Below, one piece after another: positions 43,520 to 51,068 of a stretch of DNA of 64,000 nucleotides. The number at the start of each line of letters is the position of its first letter. Positions within the stretch are counted from its first letter, which is position 1. The notes under the pieces are model-generated. The model was given only the letters and a program-made list of their open reading frames with translations. It was not told the DNA's origin and made no database searches. This stretch comes from JBBSOK01 sp965219125 (GTDB lineage: Bacteria > Bacteroidota > Bacteroidia > Flavobacteriales > Flavobacteriaceae), in contig CBDCMO010000002.1 of assembly GCA_965219125.1 (NCBI GenBank), forward strand, positions 2,666,001-2,730,000. The letters are read 5' to 3'. The translations under genes and the position numbers were made by a program.

Positions 43520-43571
43520 TAATTTCACGGATTGGCACGAATTATATGGGACACAAATTTCACGGATTTTC
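43515..43571 (+). repeat. Left repeat block of the GxxExxY unit
   Basis: 57 bp built from related modules: ACACTAATTTCACGGATT, GGCACGAATTATAT, and ACACAAATTTCACGGATT. It is about 13 bp shorter than the right block, which has one more module. Confidence 0.8.
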
Positions 43572-43581
43572 AATAAAATAA

Positions 43582-43959
43582 TTATAAAATAACTCTTTTA
43601 TATTTTAAGCTGTCTTCTCCAAAATTGACTAGAAGTCCAAGTCTGAGTTTAGACGTTGCCAAATAATTCAAGGTTTGTTTAAGATGACCACTTGTGAGAT
43701 ATTCGATAGCTTTTATTTCTAAAATTATTGAATCTGAAATAACAAAATCTGGTCTATACAGTCTAGGTAGCTTTACACCTTTGTAAAATATTTCAAAACC
43801 TTCTTCTCGAGAATATTTAACATTTTGTTTTTTAAATTCAACTTCAAGCGCATCGCCATAAACTATTTCTTGAAATCCTTTTCCCAATTCATTATGAACC
43901 TCCATACAAGCCCCAATAATGGAGTATGATGTTTCCTTAAAAAGTAATTTCGTACTCAT
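43582..43959 (-). CDS. GxxExxY protein (PD-(D/E)XK nuclease-like fold)
   Basis: A 125-residue protein, full length for the family. The name-giving motif is GFQEIVY in the segment ELGKGFQEIVYGDALEVEF. The nuclease-like core follows as PDFVISDSIILEIKAIEYL, giving the acidic residue and E-x-K of the PD-(D/E)XK superfamily. The end LRLGLLVNFGEDSLKYKRV is also conserved in the family. The biological role of GxxExxY proteins is not established; such genes are scattered through many genomes. Here the gene is framed by inverted repeats and inserted between map and a methyltransferase. Confidence 0.85.
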   Translation of the reverse strand: MSTKLLFKETSYSIIGACMEVHNELGKGFQEIVYGDALEVEFKKQNVKYSREEGFEIFYKGVKLPRLYRPDFVISDSIILEIKAIEYLTSGHLKQTLNYLATSKLRLGLLVNFGEDSLKYKRVIL

Positions 43960-43997
43960 ATATAAATAATCTATTGAGTTGTGTTAAAAAAATTAAT

Positions 43998-44067
43998 GAA
44001 AATCCGTGAAATTAATGTCAATAAAATTCGTGTAAATCCGTGTCAAAAAATTCGTGAAATTAGTGTC
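43998..44067 (-). repeat. Right repeat block of the GxxExxY unit
   Basis: 70 bp which, read on the minus strand, give GACACTAATTTCACG, GACACGGATT, TACACGAATT and AATTTCACGGATTTTC modules. It mirrors 43515-43571. Confidence 0.8.
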
Positions 44068-44863
44068 TAAATTCTAACTCTTCATTGCTAACAATCCCCA
44101 AAGCCTCATAAATATAATCAAACGTAGAAAGTAATTCAGGTTTTCCATTTACCAACGCAATATTATGTTCAAAATGTGCGCTTGGTTTACCGTCTTGGGT
44201 TACGATTGTCCAGCCATCTTTAAGTTGCCTTACTTTATAAGTTCCCATGTTTATCATAGGTTCCAAAGCAATCGTCATACCTTCTATAAACTTCTTGCCA
44301 CGACCGCGCCGTCCATAATTTGGCATTTCTGGGTCTTCGTGCATTTTTTTGCCAAGACCGTGACCAACAAGTTCTCTCACAACGCCATACCCTTCCTTCT
44401 CACAATAATTTTGAATAGCAAACCCAACATCGCCAACACTGTTGCCGGCTTTAAACTCCCTAATGCCAACGTAAAGTGATTCTTTGGTAATTTTTAAAAG
44501 CTTTTTTATTTCCTCAGCAACTTCGCCAACTTGAAAGGTGTAAGCGTGATCGCCATAAAATCCGTTTTTAATTGCACCGCAATCTATTGCAACAATATCA
44601 CCTTCTTTTAGCGGAACATCGTTTGGCAAACCGTGTACCACAGCTTCATTAATGCTTGTAAGTAATGTTGAAGGGCAATCATACAAACCTAAAAATCCAG
44701 GAATTGCATCTTGACTTCTAATATAATCTTCCGCCAATTTATTAAGATGGTTTGTAGTAACACCAACTTTTACCTCTTTTGCCAACATTCCCAACGTTCG
44801 GGAAACTACGAGCGCACTTTCGCGCATTAATGCTATCTCTTCTTTTGTTTTTTGAATTATCAT
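44060..44863 (-). CDS. map: Methionine aminopeptidase, type I
   Basis: It removes the N-terminal methionine from nascent proteins, in the cytoplasm, using two metal ions. The 267 residues include all five metal ligands: D94, D105, H168, E201 and E232 (in AIDCGAI, GDHAYTF, VGHGLGKKMHEDP, LEPMINMG and FEHNIALV). The C-terminus reads NEELEFRH and stops. The last codons AGA CAC TAA lie at and inside the outer inverted repeat of the GxxExxY unit, so the stop is supplied by the repeat. The start overlaps the stop of the HAD gene by 4 bp (ATGA), showing translational coupling. Confidence 0.93.
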   Translation of the reverse strand: MIIQKTKEEIALMRESALVVSRTLGMLAKEVKVGVTTNHLNKLAEDYIRSQDAIPGFLGLYDCPSTLLTSINEAVVHGLPNDVPLKEGDIVAIDCGAIKNGFYGDHAYTFQVGEVAEEIKKLLKITKESLYVGIREFKAGNSVGDVGFAIQNYCEKEGYGVVRELVGHGLGKKMHEDPEMPNYGRRGRGKKFIEGMTIALEPMINMGTYKVRQLKDGWTIVTQDGKPSAHFEHNIALVNGKPELLSTFDYIYEALGIVSNEELEFRH

Positions 44864-45282
44864 ATAGAAATTTTAAAAAAGTCTATAAAGCCTTTTTTCT
44901 TTTTATCAATTTTTATTTTTTCAGGTTTTTTCTCGCCGAAAAATTGTTTGTAAATCTTTCCCCATTCTATCAAACCACCAATATTTCGATCATCGATAAA
45001 ATAATCGGCTTTTATTTTTCTACTGTATTTTTCGTCGAATATTTCTTCGGGAAAACTTTTGTTTACTGCATAAAAATGAATTCCTTTTTCTTCACAAAAT
45101 GCAACGGCTTCATCCAATTTTCGACCGCTTCTGTACGTCCATAAAATTAATCGATACCCTTCTTCCTGAAATTTTTGCAAGGTTTCAAAAGCAAAAAGTA
45201 CAGGTTTACCAATATCTGGGTAACTATCTTCAACGATAGTACCGTCAAAATCTATGGCGATTGTTTGGTTTTCTGCGTGCAT
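44860..45282 (-). CDS. HAD-superfamily phosphatase, BT0820-like
   Basis: 140 residues from the ATG at 45282 (MHAENQTIAIDFDG). The HAD motif I is DFDGT (nucleophile D and general acid D) and motif II is in LILWTYRSGR. ADYFIDDRNIGG near residue 110 carries the motif IV acidic pair. The small size and RS-GRKLDEAVAFC segment resemble the Bacteroides BT0820 structural family. Substrate unknown. It is translationally coupled to map (4-bp overlap). Confidence 0.82.
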   Translation of the reverse strand: MHAENQTIAIDFDGTIVEDSYPDIGKPVLFAFETLQKFQEEGYRLILWTYRSGRKLDEAVAFCEEKGIHFYAVNKSFPEEIFDEKYSRKIKADYFIDDRNIGGLIEWGKIYKQFFGEKKPEKIKIDKKKKGFIDFFKISI

Positions 45283-45300
45283 TATTTTGCAATAAGTGTG

Positions 45301-45308
45301 CAAAAATA
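45301..45308 (-). promoter_or_regulatory. Candidate -7 box for the HAD-map unit
   Basis: TATTTTTG followed by CACA on the minus strand matches TANNTTTGC, 18 bp upstream of the ATG at 45282. No clear -33 element. Confidence 0.45.
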
Positions 45309-45350
45309 CGAAGAAATATTGGGTTTAATGTTTTAAGGTATTTCAAAAAT

Positions 45351-45415
45351 TTCCCGCAGATTTCGCAGATTTACGCTGATTGGTTTCTGCGAAAATCTGC
45401 GAAATCTGCGGGAGA
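45351..45415. repeat. Long inverted repeat (CGCAGATT type) between gpmI and the HAD gene
   Basis: 20-bp perfect arms CCCGCAGATTTCGCAGATTT (45353-45372) and their reverse complement (45393-45412), with a 20-base loop holding a related ACGCTGATT unit. The arms extend imperfectly outward. The modular CGCAGATT pattern is like dispersed intergenic repeats seen in other Bacteroidota. It might also act as the gpmI terminator, though no T-run follows on the minus strand. Confidence 0.85.
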
Positions 45416-45424
45416 AATATCATC

Positions 45425-46939
45425 TTAAATCAAACTTTCCAAATCCATCACAGCAGGTTTTTTAACGCCCAACAATTTTAAAACTGTCGGCGCTATATTA
45501 CCTAAAACTCCATTTTTGACCATTTTAATTTCTGGATCAACAATAATTACAGGAACCGGATTTGTAGTATGTGCCGTATTTGGTGAACCGTCTGGATTTC
45601 GCATAGTTTCGCTATTGCCGTGGTCTGCCAAAACAATGGTGGTGTAACCATTTTCCAACGCAGTTTCTATGATAGATTTTGCGCAACTATCAACCGTTTC
45701 GCAAGCTTTTATGGCAGCTTCCAAAACGCCAGTATGACCAACCATATCTGCATTTGCAAAGTTTAGACAAATAAAATCTACCGTCTTATTTTCAATTTCT
45801 GGAAGAATTTTATCACGGAGTTCGTACGCACTCATTTGCGGGTATAAATCGTAAGTTGCAACTTGGGGCGACGGACATAAAATGCGCTTTTCGCCTTCAA
45901 ACGGAATTTCCCTTCCGCCAGAAAAGAAGAATGTAACGTGTGGATATTTCTCGGTTTCGGCAATTCGGATTTGTGTTTTACCGTTTTTCTCTAAAATTTC
46001 GCCAAGGGTTTCAGTTAGATTTTCTTTGTTATAAACAACTTTTATGTTTTTGAAGGAATCGTCGTAATTGGTAAGCGTTACAAAATAAAGAGGCAGCGTT
46101 TTCATCCCAAAATCTGGATGGTCTTTTTGGGTAAGAACTTCCGTAAGTTGGCGACCGCGGTCTGTTCTAAAGTTGAAGAATATTACTACGTCATCTTCAG
46201 AAATTGTAGCGATTGGTTGATTGTTTTCGTTTAAAACGATTGGTTCAATAAACTCATCGGTTATCTCATTCGAATAACTTTTTTCAATACTTTCAATCAT
46301 ATTTGTTGAATATTCTCCTTTTCCAAAAACAAGTAAATCATAAGCCTTTTTAACGCGTTCCCAACGTTTATCGCGGTCCATCGCAAAATACCTTCCAATT
46401 ACCGAAGCTAATTTTCCAGTAGTTTGTTGCATATAATTTTGAAGATCAGCAATAAGGTTAACGCCACTTTTTGGATCAACATCACGGCCGTCCGTAAATG
46501 CGTGAACAAATACATTTTCAACATTTTCTTTTGCGGCAGCTTTCAACAAACCTTTTAAATGGGAAATATGCGAATGCACGCCACCATCCGAAACCAAGCC
46601 TATAAAATGTAGCTTTTTGTTATTGGTTTTGGCGTAAGCAAACGCATCGGCGATCTCTTTTTCTTTACCGATAGTTTCGTTGGTAACCGCTAAATTTATT
46701 TTTGCCAAATCTTGATACACAATCCGGCCAGCGCCAAGATTCATATGTCCAACTTCACTGTTGCCCATTTGCCCTTCGGGAAGACCAACATTCATTCCGT
46801 GGGTTAATAGTTGAGCGTGCGGATAGTTTATGTAAAGTGAATCTACAAATGGCGTATTTGCTTGTGCGATGGCAGAAACTTGCGGGTCTTGGGTTATTCC
46901 CCAACCGTCAAGAATCATTAGGATTACTTTTTTATTCAC
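45425..46939 (-). CDS. gpmI: 2,3-bisphosphoglycerate-independent phosphoglycerate mutase
   Basis: It interconverts 3- and 2-phosphoglycerate in glycolysis through a phosphoserine intermediate with two Mn2+ ions. Length 504, normal for iPGM. D11 lies in MILDGWG and the phosphorylated serine is S61 in GQMGNSEVGHMNLGAGR. FVHAFTDGRDVDP and GRYFAMDRDKRW are substrate-binding blocks. LNFANADMVGHTG, ADHGNSE and HTTNPVPVI carry the C-terminal metal ligands. No 2,3-BPG-dependent form is seen here. It is a single gene on minus. Confidence 0.96.
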   Translation of the reverse strand: MNKKVILMILDGWGITQDPQVSAIAQANTPFVDSLYINYPHAQLLTHGMNVGLPEGQMGNSEVGHMNLGAGRIVYQDLAKINLAVTNETIGKEKEIADAFAYAKTNNKKLHFIGLVSDGGVHSHISHLKGLLKAAAKENVENVFVHAFTDGRDVDPKSGVNLIADLQNYMQQTTGKLASVIGRYFAMDRDKRWERVKKAYDLLVFGKGEYSTNMIESIEKSYSNEITDEFIEPIVLNENNQPIATISEDDVVIFFNFRTDRGRQLTEVLTQKDHPDFGMKTLPLYFVTLTNYDDSFKNIKVVYNKENLTETLGEILEKNGKTQIRIAETEKYPHVTFFFSGGREIPFEGEKRILCPSPQVATYDLYPQMSAYELRDKILPEIENKTVDFICLNFANADMVGHTGVLEAAIKACETVDSCAKSIIETALENGYTTIVLADHGNSETMRNPDGSPNTAHTTNPVPVIIVDPEIKMVKNGVLGNIAPTVLKLLGVKKPAVMDLESLI

Positions 46940-46997
46940 TTTAATTCAAGATTTAAGGTTTAAAATTCAAAATTATTATTTGAAATCTATATATTAT

Positions 46998-47021
46998 TTC
47001 AACTTCAACTTCAACTTCAAC
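46998..47021. repeat. Hexanucleotide microsatellite (TTCAAC)x4
   Basis: Four exact TTCAAC units followed by degenerate TTCGGT-TTCAAT-TTCATT units. It lies between the M15 peptidase gene and gpmI and is prone to slippage. Confidence 0.88.
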
Positions 47022-47041
47022 TTCGGTTTCAATTTCATTTT

Positions 47042-47785
47042 CTAAAGCAACTCCGGATTTATATCCAAAATATTCTCTTTCAAATACTTCGCAATAAATT
47101 CATCCGAAAAATGGGTGCTGCCTTTTATCTTTTCTTCGTTCAGCATTTTTTTCACATCAATTTGTTCTTTGTATGCTTTTAGCATTGGTATAGAAACTGG
47201 CGCGTAGCTAAAGTGCCAAGGCTCATATTTAAAGCCTTTTCGGTTTGCATTGTCTGTGTAAACTTCATAAAAGCCGTATGTTTTTGCGTTTGTATTTAAC
47301 CAATCTTTTAGTTTGCAAAAAGCGCCTTTCCCGTGAAAATTTTCGGGTTGTAGAACGTTGGCAGGTTTTGGTACATTTGCATCAATAATATCTATATCCG
47401 TGCCCCAATGGTGGCGTGATGTTCCTGGGATTGTGCTGTAATCTATAATTTTTTGGATTGCTTTTTCGGGCGATAAACCTTCTGCCGTAAACTTGGTGTA
47501 TTTACCTTCAAAAATTTCTGTTTGCCTTTGAAAACTGCGATACGCACTAACAACTTCAATATTTATATTTTCTTTTGCCACGGCTATCTTCATTTTTAAG
47601 AAAGCTGCCTTTGCATCTTTGTGCATTTTTGAGGTATAACTATCGCCAATAATATCAGGATTTCCTTTTCCAATCATTTGGTTTCGGGTAAAATTTCCTT
47701 CAAAAATATTAAAAGATAATTGTGGTAAAACGGCTAAACTTATTCCGGCAAGTCCGGTAATTTTTATGAATTTACTTCTTTCCAT
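47042..47785 (-). CDS. M15-family D-alanyl-D-alanine carboxypeptidase (VanY-like)
   Basis: A 247-residue exported protein (N-terminal hydrophobic segment about 5-22). It trims the terminal D-Ala of peptidoglycan peptides. The zinc-binding pattern is SRHHWGTDIDI (His and Asp ligands) and EPWHFSY (catalytic Glu and His ligand), with the preceding VVSAYRSFQRQTEIFEGKY typical of VanY/DdcY enzymes. A long C-terminal tail carries FSDEFIAKYLKENI. It lies upstream of gpmI on the same strand, with a 102-bp spacer containing the hexamer repeat. Function in the wall is well supported, while exact activity (DD- or LD-) is inferred. Confidence 0.85.
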   Translation of the reverse strand: MERSKFIKITGLAGISLAVLPQLSFNIFEGNFTRNQMIGKGNPDIIGDSYTSKMHKDAKAAFLKMKIAVAKENINIEVVSAYRSFQRQTEIFEGKYTKFTAEGLSPEKAIQKIIDYSTIPGTSRHHWGTDIDIIDANVPKPANVLQPENFHGKGAFCKLKDWLNTNAKTYGFYEVYTDNANRKGFKYEPWHFSYAPVSIPMLKAYKEQIDVKKMLNEEKIKGSTHFSDEFIAKYLKENILDINPELL

Positions 47786-47914
47786 TAAATTGAAAATTTC
47801 TTTAGGTGCTGTTTGAAATGTAAAGTAACACTATTTTTTTGATGGCAAAATTAAATTATATTCACATTTTAATTTTCAATAACTGCTGAAGATTAAAATC
47901 TATTGATTTTTTAT

Positions 47915-48355
47915 ATGAAAGATTTTATTAAAATAGACTTCAAATTTATACCGCTTTCGGATATTTTGATAATTACGCCTTTAGTTGAAAAATTGGGAAA
48001 TAACTCGGTTGAAAAGGGATTATTACAAAAACGGATTCTTGAAATGAGCCAGCAAAATTATAGTTGCATCGGCATGTATGATGAAGAAAAACTAATTGGC
48101 TGCTGTGGTCTGTGGACGCAAACCCGCCATTATGCTGGCAAAAATATGGAGGCCGACCACGTTTTTATAGAGGAAGCTTACCGAAACAAAAAAATAGGTG
48201 ATCAACTTTTTAAATTTGTTGAAACCTACGCAAGAGAAAATAACTATGACTGGATTGAATTAAATACATACGTTGAAAACTTCCCTTCGCATAAGTTTTA
48301 TTACAATTTGGGTTTTGTGGCGAGAGGGTATCACTTTATTAAGAAGCTCAACTAA
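47915..48355 (+). CDS. GNAT-family N-acetyltransferase
   Basis: 146 residues from the ATG at 47915 (MKDFIKIDFKF); a TTG four codons earlier is less likely. The acetyl-CoA-binding region is HVFIEEAYRNKKIGDQLFKFVETYA, with the R/Q-x-x-G-x-A-type loop degenerated to RNKKIGDQL. The end FYYNLGFVARGYHF is the usual last GNAT strand. The substrate is unknown. It is a single gene between divergent and convergent neighbours. Confidence 0.82.
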   Translation: MKDFIKIDFKFIPLSDILIITPLVEKLGNNSVEKGLLQKRILEMSQQNYSCIGMYDEEKLIGCCGLWTQTRHYAGKNMEADHVFIEEAYRNKKIGDQLFKFVETYARENNYDWIELNTYVENFPSHKFYYNLGFVARGYHFIKKLN

Positions 48356-48369
48356 TTCAATATTTAAAA

Positions 48370-48426
48370 TTCAAGGTTCAAGGTTCAAAGTTCTATGTTC
48401 AACCTTTCGACTGCGCTCAAGGTGAC
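48370..48426. repeat. Heptamer tandem repeat joined to a dispersed Bacteroidota repeat
   Basis: Five 7-bp units of the form TTCAAGG/TTCAAAG/TTCTATG/TTCAACC (48370-48404). This runs into CCTTTCGACTGCGCTCAAGG (48403-48422) and GTGAC, a sequence type I recall as dispersed in many flavobacterial genomes. Confidence 0.7.
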
Positions 48427-48445
48427 GTTCAAAAATCAAAAATCG

Positions 48446-49153
48446 CTAATCAGCAATCGTTAATCGCATTCCACTTTCAAGTTCAACCGCATCCTTATCT
48501 TGTTCAAAAACACGCGCTTTTAACTCGCCTTTCAATACAATTTTATAGCCATTTACCCGAAGCCAACTTCCTTCGCGAAGCCCAATAACAGGCTGTGTAT
48601 TTTGGGTATGAAATTCTTTTATGCGCGTTTCCCGCGTTTCGCCCATATGTTTACTGTCTGTATTAGGGTCTAAATAATGCGCGTTTATATTAAATGGGAT
48701 TACGCCCAAAGTTTTAAAAGAAGGCGGATACACAATTGGCATATCGTTAGTTGTTTGCATTGTTGGCCCGCAAATATTACTGCCCGCACTTGTGCCTAAA
48801 TACGGTAAACCGTTAAATATTGCTTCTCGAAGCGGTTGCATCACCTCATTTTTATACAATTGTTGCACTAACAAAAAAGTATTGCCACCACCTGTAAAAA
48901 TGCCTTTTGCGTTTTTAATAGCTTCAATTGGATTTTTGAAAGTATGCAAACCAATCAGTTTTTTGCCAATTGCTTCAAAAGCCGTCGAAGCTTTTTCTGT
49001 GTATTGGTCGTGCGTAATTCCACTTGGTCTAGCGTAGGGTATAAAAATTATTTCATCGGTTTGGCTAAATAATTCAGCCATTTCTTCAGCTAAATAATCT
49101 AAATATTTCCCGCCATAAACGGTTGAGGTGCTTGCTATTACTAGGTTTTTCAT
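48446..49153 (-). CDS. pepE: Peptidase E (alpha-aspartyl dipeptidase)
   Basis: A 235-residue serine peptidase of family S51 that cleaves Asp-X dipeptides in the cytoplasm. The nucleophile is S122 in YLGTSAGSNICGP, with the expected partners D137 (TNDMPIVYPPS) and H159 (FNINAHYLDP). GIFTGGGNTFLLVQQLY precedes the nucleophile as in the family. Length matches E. coli PepE (229). It appears monocistronic. Confidence 0.92.
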   Translation of the reverse strand: MKNLVIASTSTVYGGKYLDYLAEEMAELFSQTDEIIFIPYARPSGITHDQYTEKASTAFEAIGKKLIGLHTFKNPIEAIKNAKGIFTGGGNTFLLVQQLYKNEVMQPLREAIFNGLPYLGTSAGSNICGPTMQTTNDMPIVYPPSFKTLGVIPFNINAHYLDPNTDSKHMGETRETRIKEFHTQNTQPVIGLREGSWLRVNGYKIVLKGELKARVFEQDKDAVELESGMRLTIAD

Positions 49154-49469
49154 GTTTTAAGTTCAGAGTCGATTAGTTTATGAGTTGAGAGTTTTGATTT
49201 TGGGAGTTTAAATATTTGTTTTTTACCTTTAATAATCGATACTTAATTTTCGAATTAATTTTGGATATTGAAAATAAAAGGTTCATTTTGAATAGAATCT
49301 TTCAAAATTTTATGTTGATAAAATTAATATAACATACAAATTCATCTTCCCTCCAAAAATTTATTTCTAAACTTTTTTACTCATAACCTCATAAACATTT
49401 TTTCAAATTTAACAATTACACCCCAACACTTTAAGATTTCCATAAGAAAACAAAGCGTATTTTTAAAAA
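49154..49469. other. 316-bp intergenic spacer between divergent genes
   Basis: AT-rich sequence between pepE (minus) and the 49470 gene (plus). A short run at 49160-49195 (TTCAGAGTCGATTAG, TGAGTTGAGAGTTT) resembles degenerate tandem intergenic repeats. I see no coding relic, RNA gene or clear promoter box. Confidence 0.5.
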
Positions 49470-50291
49470 ATGGTTAAAACAATACTTCTACTATTTTGCT
49501 TAACTACTTCAACATTACTTTTTGCGCAAGATGTTGTGCGCGTTGCGGTTGCTGGTATTATAAAGGTTCCAAAAGATGACTACGCCGAAGGTGTAACCAT
49601 ATATAACAATACATCCCAAAAAGGAACTACCTCTGCGGCAGACGGTACATTTACAATAGAAGTTGCAGAAAATGATCGTCTTTTAATAGCCGCTATTCAG
49701 TTTCAAAGTTTTACGGTGATAATCGATAATGGTGTTGTAGATTCTAAAAAACTTTCAGTTAATTTATTTACAGCCATCAATACGTTGGCCGAAGTAATTG
49801 TAAGACCGTACGATCTCTCGGGCAATGTAAGGGCAGATGTTGGGAAGATTAAAGTGAATAATGTAGGGATTGGTTGGGACTTAAGTTATGAAACATTAGA
49901 ATATCGTTCGGGTTTTACGGATGATGCCTTTAGTAAAGTAAGAGGAAATGCCGCACAAGAAGCTTTGAATGACCATACGTTAATAAACGGTGTTAACTTT
50001 GTCGCCATTTTTGCTGGCTTGGCAAATGCAATATTTCCGAAAAAAACCAAGTCTAAAGAGGAACAAATTGAAGAAAGCACCTATTACGCCGCAAACTTAA
50101 AACACCGTTTTAGTAAACCATATATTGTTTCAACGTTTAATATTGAAGAAGATAAAGCATCAGATTTTTTATATTTTGTTGAAGAAAATGGAATCCCGAA
50201 GAATCTTTTAAAGTCTGAAAACGAAATGGAATTATTGCAATTGCTTTTAGTAAGAAGTGAAGAATATAAAGCTTTAAGTGAAAAAAGGTAA
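49470..50291 (+). CDS. Carboxypeptidase-regulatory-like domain protein, exported
   Basis: A 273-residue exported protein (signal about 1-19, ending LLFAQD). Residues about 25-100 form a CarboxypepD_reg-like beta-sandwich (GVTIYNNTSQKGTTSAADGTFTIEV, LLIAAIQFQSF), as in TonB-dependent receptor N-termini. The segment LAEVIVRPYDLSGNVRADVGKI follows and is matched in the next gene (LAEVFIRPNLSGNILTDLEKI). The C-terminal half is helical, with no known domain. The two proteins are tandem paralogues. The next gene starts 14 bp inside this one, so they are translationally coupled. Confidence 0.75.
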   Translation: MVKTILLLFCLTTSTLLFAQDVVRVAVAGIIKVPKDDYAEGVTIYNNTSQKGTTSAADGTFTIEVAENDRLLIAAIQFQSFTVIIDNGVVDSKKLSVNLFTAINTLAEVIVRPYDLSGNVRADVGKIKVNNVGIGWDLSYETLEYRSGFTDDAFSKVRGNAAQEALNDHTLINGVNFVAIFAGLANAIFPKKTKSKEEQIEESTYYAANLKHRFSKPYIVSTFNIEEDKASDFLYFVEENGIPKNLLKSENEMELLQLLLVRSEEYKALSEKR

Positions 50292-51048
50292 TTTTATACT
50301 ATATCTCTTATTTCTAGCTGCAACCTTTTCAATCCAAGCGCAGGAGCAAATACTACAAGGTAAAATATTAAATAAAATTGATGTTGAAGGAATTCATGTT
50401 TTAAATACAACTTCCCATTACAATACTGTGACCGACGAAAATGGTAATTTTTCGATTCGTGCTAAAGTTTACGATACGTTAGTTTTTTCATCAATTAGTT
50501 ATATGCCAGATAAATTTTTAGTTACAAAAGAAATTTTTGATAGTAGAATTTTTACTATTAAATTGAGTGAATTGATAAATGAACTTGCTGAAGTTTTTAT
50601 TCGCCCAAATCTTAGCGGTAATATTTTAACCGATTTAGAAAAGATTAGAACTAAAAAACCGATAGATTTTGAAGAAGCGGGTTTGCCGGGTTTTAAAGGG
50701 AAGCCCGAAGAAAAAATTGTGCCATTAGGTTCTGCGCTTTTTCCAACACAGATACAGTTGGAACCACTTTACAAATATATTTCAGGCTATTATAAAAAAC
50801 TTAAAACATGAAGGAAATGGGATACTGAAAACACAACATTACATAAAATAACTGAATTTTATTCGCCTGAATTATTATTTGAGCTTTATAAAATTCCAAT
50901 AGATAGACAGTTCGATTTTCTGTTGTTTTGTTTAGAAACTACTACATTGCAAGACGATTTTAAAAATGAAAATTACATTGCTGTTCTTTCTATATTTGAA
51001 GAAAAAGGGAAAGAATATGTTTCAAGACTTCAAGTTGAAAAAGAATAA
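50278..51048 (+). pseudogene. Carboxypeptidase-regulatory-like paralogue interrupted by an in-frame TGA
   Basis: The frame reads a signal peptide (ending SIQAQ), a CarboxypepD_reg-like domain (GIHVLNTTSHYNTVTDENGNF) and LAEVFIRPNLSGN. It stops at TGA 50809-50811 after KKLKT. The same frame continues for 78 codons to TAA at 51046-51048 with convincing protein (WDTENTTLHKITEFYSPELL, then TLQDDFKNENYIAVLSIFEE). A single substitution (for example CGA or AGA to TGA) therefore truncates a protein of about 256 residues to 177. It overlaps the upstream paralogue by 14 bp. It could be a recent null mutation, a sequencing error, or a truncated but functional form. Confidence 0.8.
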
Positions 51049-51068
51049 ATTTTAAACAAAAACATTAG

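Larger units (their letters stand above)
43515..44067. mobile_element. Putative GxxExxY mobile unit with modular inverted repeats
   Basis: A 553-bp unit between map and the methyltransferase gene. The outer ends are perfect 15-bp inverted repeats GACACTAATTTCACG (43515-43529 and, reversed, 44053-44067). The inner ends are perfect 16-bp inverted repeats AATTTCACGGATTTTC (43556-43571 and, reversed, 43998-44013). Further CACGAATT/CACGGATT modules lie between them. The only gene inside is the GxxExxY protein. The outer repeat supplies the stop codon of map and overlaps the start of the methyltransferase frame. There is no transposase, so mobility would have to be by another mechanism; that is inference. 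Confidence 0.6.

Noticed and set aside
43573..43573. TTG start that would give a 268-residue methyltransferase.
   Set aside because: The first 18 codons are inverted-repeat sequence (translating as KIREICVPYNSC), so they are unlikely to be native protein. GTG at 43519 is preferred but also uncertain.
43515..44067. GxxExxY unit considered as an integron cassette or ordinary IS.
   Set aside because: No integrase, attC-type recombination site, transposase or target duplication is visible, so only a putative repeat-bounded unit is claimed.
46998..47021. Microsatellite considered as a CRISPR-like array.
   Set aside because: Units are 6 bp and contiguous, with no spacers and no cas genes nearby.
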